From Candidatus Parvarchaeota archaeon (lineage in GTDB: Archaea; Nanobdellota; Nanobdellia; JAFCGN01; DAOVEB01): a stretch of DNA of 33,797 nucleotides. Position numbers and translations under genes: made by a program. Below are positions 8,619-16,204 of the stretch, in pieces. Below the pieces are notes generated by a model. The model saw nothing but the letters and a program-made list of their open reading frames with translations. It did no database searches and was not told where the DNA came from. Location of the stretch: assembly GCA_030669205.1 (NCBI GenBank), contig DAOVEB010000005.1, forward strand, positions 1 through 33,797. Direction: 5' to 3'. Position 1 is the stretch's first letter. Every line of letters starts with the position of its first letter.

Positions 8619-9646
8619 CTCTGACCCAACCCCTCTTCAATCAGCTTCTTCGCCCTGCCTGTGTCAACTTGCGTGTCCTCAAGCGAGACCATACCATCCC
8701 TCTTTACCTCGACCTTGTTCGCCTTCTCATAGACCTCGTATAACCATTTTTCACCAGACTCCTTGCGAATCTTCTTCAGTATGGACTCCATCTTTTTCAC
8801 GTACTTCTCAGTGTCCTTCATGAGATTATCAAACTCATTTGCTGTTATCTTTTTCTTCTCTTTGTGTTCGATTGCTTTGTAGACATCGATGGCGCGTTCA
8901 GCTATACTAACATACTCCTGTGTAATCAATTTTTTCTCCTTGAGAAGGATGTCATGGGCGAAGTCAGGAACAGCCCGCGGTGCAGGTGGCCTGTAGCCCA
9001 ACTCCATGAGCACGGCTTGGGTTGAGGAGACAACACACTGCTCAAGGTTGTAGACCAGTCTGCTCAGTATTGTCTTCTTGGTGAGCTTCAACAGCTCCTT
9101 TGCCACGAAGATGTGTTTGTCAACAGCCTCCTTACTCGGCTTTATCTTTCCCATTTTGAGCAGCATCTGCATGGGCAGCAGGAAACCCGTGTCAAAGAGA
9201 ATCACGCTGTCCCGCAGAACAAGGTTATAGATGACCGGGTTCCCCTCACGCACGTACTCCCAAAATTCGGTTAAGAGATAAGGCTGTGGATGAATCTTCT
9301 TTGAAATCGGGAACCCCATCTCACACAGGCGTTGGAAGAGCTTTTCCTTCAGTTCAATGCGTGTCATGCGCCGCACATCCGTGTCGTCTACAATTATCGC
9401 GATGTCTATGTCTGAGGTCTTCTTCTTGCCCTTGCCTGTCTTGCGCGAGCCGCCGACGCACATGGATTTGATGTACTTACCGAACTTCTTCACAACCGCC
9501 TCGACATAGGTCTCCACATCCTTTGCATCCTTCCTTGTGAGAAAGTCAAGGGGTATGAACTTTTTCTTATCAGCTGCTTTCTTTTTTGACTTCTTTGCAG
9601 CCTTCTTCGGAGCAACCTTTTTCGCCTTCGTAGCCTTCTTAGCCAT
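8615..9646 (-). CDS. Nucleotidyltransferase-domain protein (paralogue A), Lys/Ala-rich N-terminus, helical C-terminal half
   Basis: SMCVGGSRKTGKGKKKTSDIDIAIIVDD (NTase GGS...SDID signature); co-linear similarity with 10621..11448; 4-nt overlap with L35Ae. Confidence 0.85.
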   Translation of the reverse strand: MAKKATKAKKVAPKKAAKKSKKKAADKKKFIPLDFLTRKDAKDVETYVEAVVKKFGKYIKSMCVGGSRKTGKGKKKTSDIDIAIIVDDTDVRRMTRIELKEKLFQRLCEMGFPISKKIHPQPYLLTEFWEYVREGNPVIYNLVLRDSVILFDTGFLLPMQMLLKMGKIKPSKEAVDKHIFVAKELLKLTKKTILSRLVYNLEQCVVSSTQAVLMELGYRPPAPRAVPDFAHDILLKEKKLITQEYVSIAERAIDVYKAIEHKEKKKITANEFDNLMKDTEKYVKKMESILKKIRKESGEKWLYEVYEKANKVEVKRDGMVSLEDTQVDTGRAKKLIEEGLGQR

Positions 9647-9734
9647 GGTTATAACTTGCTCCCAAATTATTTAAATAACTTAGCATTTGCATAATCCGTG
9701 CTGATTTTGGGCATTCCAACGGAAAACCAAAAGC

Positions 9735-9764
9735 TTTATATAGGAGTAATATAATATTTTTACT
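9735..9764 (+). promoter_or_regulatory. TATA box followed by an imperfect inverted repeat (candidate operator)
   Basis: TTTATATA (9735-9742) then AGTAA...TTACT (9745-9764) upstream of the gene starting at 9797. Confidence 0.5.
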
Positions 9765-9796
9765 ATTAAAAAGTGATAAAATATGGAGGTGAAAAG

Positions 9797-10624
9797 ATGG
9801 TTGATCCCTTCAGAACATTGGAAGACAGATTAGAAGGTTCTAGTTTGTATCAGCCTTTGGTAGCTGCAGAAGAGAGTAGAAAGCGAACTGCTACAGGTGA
9901 GATGTCTTCTTCTGTTAAAGCCCAACTTGCTAAAACCCTTGCTGATAGAGGTATTGACACGAGCGGAGAATCTGCTGGCCAAATTTATCAGAGAGTTCAC
10001 GATTTATTCGAAGCTGATTTTCCAACGACTGTTCCGAAAGTTCAGGAAGCATTTGGGAAAACAGTTGATGATGTCATGAGAATCAAACCAGCTGCAATAC
10101 CTAGTGTTTATAAAACCGTTGAAGATGTACTTGGAGCTGGAACTGTTCCCATAGATGCTGATTTGAAGGATGCCTTGGACGCTGTCGGTGCTTACAATGA
10201 GCTTGAGGAGAGGATAAAGAGCGGTGAAACACTTACAGATGCTGATTTACCCGCAGAGTTATCCATAGAAAGGCTGGCAATAAGACATATAGAAAGCTTG
10301 GCAGAGGCTGATGAGATGTTGAAAGAACATCTGTTTAATCCAGACGGGACTATGACAGCATATGGTGAGAAATTGAAGGAATTCAGAGTGGACACTCTGT
10401 CAAAGATGGAAGTTGCTGAGATACTGCTTGGAAAATCTGGACAGGAATATGTAATTGGAAAGACTAAGGAAATGATTGCAAAGAAGGCTGAATTCAATTC
10501 TTACTTGACTGCTGCTAAACCCACACTTACAGCTATGACTGACAGAGACTTGTACGACGCTTACACCAACTTGGAATTGACGTATGGTCAGCTAAGTGAA
10601 AAAGGACTTGTGGAGACAAGCTAA
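9797..10624 (+). CDS. Uncharacterised, predicted all-helical protein
   Basis: 275 aa MVDPFRTLEDRLEGSSLYQPLV...; strong Shine-Dalgarno GGAGGTG just upstream of ATG 9797; TATA at 9735. Confidence 0.85.
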   Translation: MVDPFRTLEDRLEGSSLYQPLVAAEESRKRTATGEMSSSVKAQLAKTLADRGIDTSGESAGQIYQRVHDLFEADFPTTVPKVQEAFGKTVDDVMRIKPAAIPSVYKTVEDVLGAGTVPIDADLKDALDAVGAYNELEERIKSGETLTDADLPAELSIERLAIRHIESLAEADEMLKEHLFNPDGTMTAYGEKLKEFRVDTLSKMEVAEILLGKSGQEYVIGKTKEMIAKKAEFNSYLTAAKPTLTAMTDRDLYDAYTNLELTYGQLSEKGLVETS

Positions 10625-11448
10625 ACCTTCACAAACCTTTTCATTTTTTTGTAAAATTCTTTTGTTTTTTTCTTGTATCTGTCGTAGTCCCTACCAGTTA
10701 TTACTGTCAGCGATCCATGCTCTATCTTCTTGGCAACCCCATACACCTCGGCAAAGTCGTCAACGAATTTCTTGCTTAGTTTTCCCTTCTTCACGAAGTG
10801 TTTGTTAAGAGATTTTGGTATCTCTTCCTTGCTGGGTGGAACGTGGCCGGCTTCCATGAGCGCTGCCTGCGCTGCGTCGACCATGACCCAATGTAGGTCT
10901 ACAACCGCATTGAGTATCCTGCTGTTTGAGCGGGTCAGGTGCCATGGCGCACGCGTCATGCAGTTTGATATAGCTTCGTATGTTGGTCTGATTCTGCCCT
11001 TCTTCAGCAGGAACTGCAGCGGTTCGAAGTAGCCGGTGTCAATGAGCGGTACACCGTATCTCAGCACATTGATTGCAATCGGCTCGCCTGCTTTGACATT
11101 GTCCCAGAAAACTGTTAGTGGGACAGTGTTGACGTGAAGCCTGTGGTTTATCCTTTTTATTAGGTTCGCGACCTCAATGTTGAACCAGTTGAGGAAGTTC
11201 TTGGTCAGGTCTATTGAACAGTCGTCCAATATTATCATTATATCTATGTCGCTGTCCTCTCCTTCCTTCTGCTTGTAAACAGAGCCGAAGAGCACAATGC
11301 TTTTCACAACTTCAGGGAATCTTTCGAATATCTCCCCTGCGAACTGCATAGCTACGTCGTACTTGTTTTTGCCGACCCGTGATATTGACCTTTCAGTCCT
11401 CTCAAAAACCTTTTTTTTCACCTTCTGTTTCTTCACCTTTTTAACCAT
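10621..11448 (-). CDS. Nucleotidyltransferase-domain protein (paralogue B) with helical C-terminal domain
   Basis: SIVLFGSVYKQKEGEDSDIDIMIILDD signature; shares GxP..DTGxxxPxQxLLKxGxIxPxxEA and QAxLMExGxxPP with paralogue A. Confidence 0.87.
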   Translation of the reverse strand: MVKKVKKQKVKKKVFERTERSISRVGKNKYDVAMQFAGEIFERFPEVVKSIVLFGSVYKQKEGEDSDIDIMIILDDCSIDLTKNFLNWFNIEVANLIKRINHRLHVNTVPLTVFWDNVKAGEPIAINVLRYGVPLIDTGYFEPLQFLLKKGRIRPTYEAISNCMTRAPWHLTRSNSRILNAVVDLHWVMVDAAQAALMEAGHVPPSKEEIPKSLNKHFVKKGKLSKKFVDDFAEVYGVAKKIEHGSLTVITGRDYDRYKKKTKEFYKKMKRFVKV

Positions 11449-11457
11449 ATTTTCACC

Positions 11458-13038
11458 TCACGACATTGGCCTCCCGCCGAATCTGGATTTTTCACCAGGT
11501 GCGCTACCTCCAAGAGTGCTTGGCAGGCCTGAGAACCCCATTCCATACTGCTGTGTATGACCTGGTGGGAAGATATCTCCCACATGCATTGGGTAATCCC
11601 CGAAAAAGTAGTTCTCAGACGCCTGCGTCCATGTTGGGCCGAGCGGATAGGCTCTCTGACCCGTTCCTTTCACAGACTCATAAACCCCAAAGTGGGCCCC
11701 CTCTGGAAGACCATAAGACTCGATTAGAACGTTGCCTTTGTAACCTGCCTTCTTCAACTTGTCCATGACTTCCTTGTTCGGTGCGTTGCCCCAGCCAACA
11801 GGTAGATGCGCATCCATGTCACCCAGATTGTCGGAGAGATGCACATGCTTTATGAACGGTGCCAAATCCGTGAACTTGTCCTGCATCTTTTTGAACTCCT
11901 TGGGGTCGTCATTATATCTTTTCCACATGTTCATGTGGCCCACATCAAAGGTCATTCCAATGAGGTCCTTTGCAGCCCTCTCCGCCTCGGATTTTGAAAC
12001 ACCCTTATCCTTCATCTTCTTGACGAACTTCTCCCTCGACTTCTTTATTAACTCCTCCATCTCATCCGGCTTGTTGAAAGCCATTTCAGGGTACAGATTT
12101 TCTATAACCAGCATAGGCTTTGACTTCTTCTTGTAGGAATAGGCAGCTGTATTTGCAACAGTCTCTGCAACCTTTTCTATGGCATACTTTTCTATTGGCA
12201 CGAGCTGTTCGTATTTGCCCTCCTCTATGAACTCCATCTTTTTGCGCTGCATTTCCAGTTCAGATTCCTTCTTACGCTTTTCCAAAAGTTCTATTGACTC
12301 TAAATAAGTGTCAAGCTCACGTGAATACCGTTTGACATCGTCCTTTTTACCCTTCTTATCAGATCGTATAATCATCTCTTGAACTCCATCCATCCTCCTT
12401 TTCAAAAAGTCTATGTTATAGTCGATATTTGTAATTTCCATTGCCATGTTCATCCTCATTCGTTCATTGGTTTCATCCAACATATCCTGGGGTGTTTTTT
12501 TTATTATTTTGCCTGTTCTTTCGTCCAGCCTTTTCTCCTTCTTGACCCTACCAACTGAACCTGTGTCCAAGTCAGCAATGTACATAGCCTCTGTTGGACT
12601 TGGATTGCCTGGCACACCTGCTGATGGATGAATTACAATGGGTATGTTCTGCCTCTTCGCATTTGTGCCAATCTGGTCTGCGAAGTCGATTGTCTTCTTT
12701 ATGTTGAACTCGGCCCGTTGCCGGGCCATCTCGTCGAAACCACCTTGGCCTTGGAAACCTGAGATGTCCTCTTGGACAGTATGATGGATGCTCAGGTCCA
12801 TCTTGTTGAGTTTTGCGAGCCGAGCGAGTTCCTTGTTCTGCTCCTCAGGCGATTTGCCTGCTGAGAAACTGTCTTTAGCGCCAGTTGGACCTAAACCCAT
12901 CTCAACGAATGTCCAGCCCCAGTTCGCAGCTTTGTCCATCTGCTGCGATGGCATCGCGGTCGGCGGAAGAGACCCGCCGTAACTGCCAAAATCTAGGGAA
13001 GTTATGTAGTTCTTGTGATGTTTTATTGATGAGTACAT
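11458..13038 (-). CDS. Xylose-isomerase/AP-endonuclease-family-2-like TIM barrel protein with coiled-coil insertion and Gly/Pro-rich tail
   Basis: SIHHTVQED, PIVIHPSAG, LVIENLYP, GMTFDVGHMNMW, IKHVHLSDNLGDMDAHLPVGWGN, NVLIESYG (barrel strands with candidate metal ligands E/D/H/H/E). Confidence 0.85.
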   Translation of the reverse strand: MYSSIKHHKNYITSLDFGSYGGSLPPTAMPSQQMDKAANWGWTFVEMGLGPTGAKDSFSAGKSPEEQNKELARLAKLNKMDLSIHHTVQEDISGFQGQGGFDEMARQRAEFNIKKTIDFADQIGTNAKRQNIPIVIHPSAGVPGNPSPTEAMYIADLDTGSVGRVKKEKRLDERTGKIIKKTPQDMLDETNERMRMNMAMEITNIDYNIDFLKRRMDGVQEMIIRSDKKGKKDDVKRYSRELDTYLESIELLEKRKKESELEMQRKKMEFIEEGKYEQLVPIEKYAIEKVAETVANTAAYSYKKKSKPMLVIENLYPEMAFNKPDEMEELIKKSREKFVKKMKDKGVSKSEAERAAKDLIGMTFDVGHMNMWKRYNDDPKEFKKMQDKFTDLAPFIKHVHLSDNLGDMDAHLPVGWGNAPNKEVMDKLKKAGYKGNVLIESYGLPEGAHFGVYESVKGTGQRAYPLGPTWTQASENYFFGDYPMHVGDIFPPGHTQQYGMGFSGLPSTLGGSAPGEKSRFGGRPMS

Positions 13039-13701
13039 TTAATATCCATCCTCCTTAGGGAGATATAATCTTTTCTTTTTTAAGACCTCATCACCTGAGC
13101 CGCTTCGCAGGTCCTTTGTGAACTCGGTTGCAGCGCTGAAGATATCTTCCCTGTGTCTCTCCTCAGCCCGCTTGTATTCACCGCCGATATGCTTTGGCAG
13201 GAAGACCTCCTGCCTTGCAGACTGCCGCGTTGCTGTCGGCCTCCTTATCTCCTGTGTCATGGTTTCTGCACGCGCAAGTATCTCTTCACTGCTCCCGCGC
13301 TCGTAGTCCCTCAGCAGCTGCTCGCGCTCTTCAAGGAGACCGCGCATCTCGGCCTCGTTTCCGGTCGCGGGAATATAAGGCACAGGTGAACTTGGCTCCG
13401 GACCACCCTCTTCACCCACTTCGAAACGCGCCTCCCTCACAGGTCCGATGTACTTGCCAAACTCTATCTCGCCTGCTTCGATAATCGCAGAGGTCCCCTG
13501 CGCAGCGTCCATCAGTATCTCCTCAATTGTCCTTGGCTTCTCCTCTGATTTCTTCTTCTGGGAGAGCTGCTTTATGATGGATTCGAGAAATATCCTAATT
13601 TTCTTGTCCTTGACGTCATTCAGCAGCTCCTTGAGGAACTTGACCCTCTCTTCATCTGTCTTGAACCCGCTTAACTTCTTCAGAATCTCTTCTGGTCTCA
13701 T
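13039..13701 (-). CDS. Uncharacterised helical protein, member of 4-gene operon
   Basis: 220 aa; 4-nt overlap with upstream gene and 0-nt gap to the TIM-barrel gene. Confidence 0.8.
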   Translation of the reverse strand: MRPEEILKKLSGFKTDEERVKFLKELLNDVKDKKIRIFLESIIKQLSQKKKSEEKPRTIEEILMDAAQGTSAIIEAGEIEFGKYIGPVREARFEVGEEGGPEPSSPVPYIPATGNEAEMRGLLEEREQLLRDYERGSSEEILARAETMTQEIRRPTATRQSARQEVFLPKHIGGEYKRAEERHREDIFSAATEFTKDLRSGSGDEVLKKKRLYLPKEDGY

Positions 13702-15071
13702 GGCTTGTTCAGCATCCTGTGCGCCTTCTTGTAGATGTTGTAAACCAGGAACGCCCTGCTCTCATCAACGTTGTCAGGGTTGTGCATGAACAGTTTGGCG
13801 AGCTCCTTGGCTTGGTTGGAGCTGAACTTCCCCCATAGTGAGAAGGTCCTACCTCCACCACCCTCACCTTTCCCACCGTAGTTCTCCCTGAACGACTGGA
13901 TTATCTCGCCGACAAAGGTCCTCGGTTCCTTACTTTTCTCCTCCTTGACCTTGCCACTCTCAAGTTCTCCCAGATACTTATCCAAGTCCTCCTTGATTGC
14001 GAGGATGCTCTCGTTGGTGAGCGCGTCAATCAGTTCAAGGTCTTCCTCTATCTCCTTCTCCTTGAGTTTTTCCCATTCGTCTTCGCTGAAGGCGTAGGAC
14101 CTGAACGTCATGTCAACGTTCCCTGTCTGGCCATATCCCGACCTGCCACCGCCACTTTCAACCACTATGGGCGCTGTCCTGTACTTGAACTCAATCTCAA
14201 GAACAGCGTATGCCTTTGGCCCCTTTGGCTTCTTTGGCTTGAACCTTATTGGGAGGTCCTTTTCAAAATAAATCTCCTTGTAACCTCTGAGCGTTATCTC
14301 TATCCATGTCTGGTTGAAGGCCATCACAAGCTGCGGCATGTTGCTCTCCAGGTCCTTGAACCCGAGCCTCTTTATCGCTTTCAGATACGGCTTTGCCCAC
14401 TCTGTGTACATCTTCAGCGAACTGACCTGGGACTTGAGGTAGGTAAGTTCTATATTCCTTCTCTGCCTGAGCTCGCGCTCACCCTCCTTCAACCACTTCT
14501 CGTACTCCTTCAATCTCGAGCGGAGGATGTTCTTCACCCTTGTGTTGAGGTCTATCTTGTCTATCTCCTCCTGGGTGTCGACTGCGAAGAATGCGTCGCG
14601 CAGGGTTATGAAACCGTACTTCTCGCTTGTTGTGAGGTTATGTATGGAGCCTGTACCCTTCTTTATGTCCACCTCATCCAGCCAGATGCGCTTCAACTCC
14701 TCCTTTGCCCCTTTTTTCTCGTCCTTGAAGTCGTCGTAGATTGCCAGCCTCTCGTCGAACTGCTTCAGGTCGTACAACAGGTTGACTATGGACTTGACAA
14801 CTGTATTGACAGTGGCCATTATCTCGCTCACCCGCTTCTCTATCTGAGTTCTCCGCGCACCCATGTCGCCGAAGAAGTAGGAGGTTACAGAGGGTGACAT
14901 CGACTCGCTGACTTTCTCTGTCTCAAACCCGACCTTTTCCAGGAAGTCCAGCAGCCAGAAGTAAACTGGCTCAAGCGTTTTTCCAAACGCGTCGTAGATT
15001 ATCCTGTACTTGGGTCCTACAAGGTTTTTTTCCTTTATCCTCTTAATCTCTTCGCTTGGTGAGCTCATCAC
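13698..15071 (-). CDS. Uncharacterised helix-rich protein, first gene of 4-gene operon
   Basis: 457 aa with long helical/coiled-coil segments and a short beta-rich part (AYAVLEIEFKYRTAPIVVESGGG); no recognised family. Confidence 0.82.
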   Translation of the reverse strand: MMSSPSEEIKRIKEKNLVGPKYRIIYDAFGKTLEPVYFWLLDFLEKVGFETEKVSESMSPSVTSYFFGDMGARRTQIEKRVSEIMATVNTVVKSIVNLLYDLKQFDERLAIYDDFKDEKKGAKEELKRIWLDEVDIKKGTGSIHNLTTSEKYGFITLRDAFFAVDTQEEIDKIDLNTRVKNILRSRLKEYEKWLKEGERELRQRRNIELTYLKSQVSSLKMYTEWAKPYLKAIKRLGFKDLESNMPQLVMAFNQTWIEITLRGYKEIYFEKDLPIRFKPKKPKGPKAYAVLEIEFKYRTAPIVVESGGGRSGYGQTGNVDMTFRSYAFSEDEWEKLKEKEIEEDLELIDALTNESILAIKEDLDKYLGELESGKVKEEKSKEPRTFVGEIIQSFRENYGGKGEGGGGRTFSLWGKFSSNQAKELAKLFMHNPDNVDESRAFLVYNIYKKAHRMLNKP

Positions 15072-15147
15072 TTAAAGAAAGATTCCGCAGATATAAAATC
15101 TTTTCCAAAAGAAAACTATAAAATCATGGTTTGCATTGTATTCTGTC

Positions 15148-15429
15148 ATGGGTATACTAGACTTTCTGAAAAGGAATAAGGAAGATGACCTGCCTGATTT
15201 TGATGAGCCGATGCCTGGATTTGACGAGCCCGGGGACCCAACATCACCAACCTTTCCCACACCGCAGCCAACACAGCCAGCACCACCCCCACCTCCTGCG
15301 TCAACTGCAGGTTTCCATGACAAGAACCTTGAGGTGATTATCAGCAAGCTCGACGTGATAAAGGAGAAGCTTGAGAAGATAGAGCACCGCGTTGAACTCA
15401 TCGAAAGGTATATGTATGGCAGCAGATGA
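15148..15429 (+). CDS. Small protein: N-terminal amphipathic segment, Pro-rich linker, C-terminal coiled coil
   Basis: MGILDFLKRNKEDDLPDFDEPMPG...PTQPAPPPPPAS...VIISKLDVIKEKLEKIEHRVELIERYMYG; 14-nt overlap with the downstream DUF63-like gene. Confidence 0.75.
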   Translation: MGILDFLKRNKEDDLPDFDEPMPGFDEPGDPTSPTFPTPQPTQPAPPPPPASTAGFHDKNLEVIISKLDVIKEKLEKIEHRVELIERYMYGSR

Positions 15430-16204
15430 TTTTTTCCAGCAGTTCTTCATCCGGCCGATATTTGAATCTACTGGTTACAATATTTTCAACACGCTGGCGT
15501 ACGGTGGCCTTCTGATAGTCGTCTCCTACTTCATATACAGGGCAATTGAGAACTACAAGGTCAAGATTGATTTGGAGTTCATGGCAGCACTCACACCCTT
15601 CATAATCTTCTCAGCATTTGTGCGGGTTCTGACCGACTCGGGCTTCCATCCAAAATCATTCTTCACAGTCTCGCCTGGCATTGAGATAGTCATTGGACTT
15701 CCTGCGCTGGTCGCGCTCTTGGCGATTAGGACGCGCTTCAGGGAACACACAAGAAAGTTTGTTCTTTTTGGAGTCTTTCTATGCATCACCCAACTTCCTT
15801 TCTACAGGGTTGTTTCCTGGACTGCCCTGTTCCAGATTGTGTTTGTATTCGCCGCATGGTTTGCTCTTTTCCACGTCCTTCGCAGCAAAGCTGATTTCCT
15901 GAAAAGCCCCCTGCTTTTCTGGGCCCTGATGGCGAATATGCTCGACGGAACAGCCACATTTGTGACGATGCAGTTCTACTCCCACTTCTACTTTGAGCAG
16001 CATATCGTTGCCAACATCTTCATGGACCTTTTCGGCGCAGCCGGCATGTTCGTCATGAAACTGGTAGTGATTCTGCCGCTGTTTTACTTCATGCACAAAC
16101 ATGAGGAGGACAGGAACCTCAACAATTTCATCTTTCTGATTATCTTCTCCCTTGGACTTGCAGCTGGGTTGCGGGACGCGATGCGCTTGGTTATGATGGT
16201 CTAA
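15416..16204 (+). CDS. DUF63-like integral membrane protein
   Basis: MAADDFFQQFFIRPIFESTGYNIFNTLAYGGLLIVVSYFIYR...; multiple TM helices, DUF63-like pattern RVLTDSGFHPKSFFTVSPGIEI. Confidence 0.82.
   Translation: MAADDFFQQFFIRPIFESTGYNIFNTLAYGGLLIVVSYFIYRAIENYKVKIDLEFMAALTPFIIFSAFVRVLTDSGFHPKSFFTVSPGIEIVIGLPALVALLAIRTRFREHTRKFVLFGVFLCITQLPFYRVVSWTALFQIVFVFAAWFALFHVLRSKADFLKSPLLFWALMANMLDGTATFVTMQFYSHFYFEQHIVANIFMDLFGAAGMFVMKLVVILPLFYFMHKHEEDRNLNNFIFLIIFSLGLAAGLRDAMRLVMMV

Noticed and set aside
13118-13484. Overlapping plus-strand ORFs antisense to 13039..13701
   Set aside because: Out-of-frame shadows of a well-coupled operon gene.
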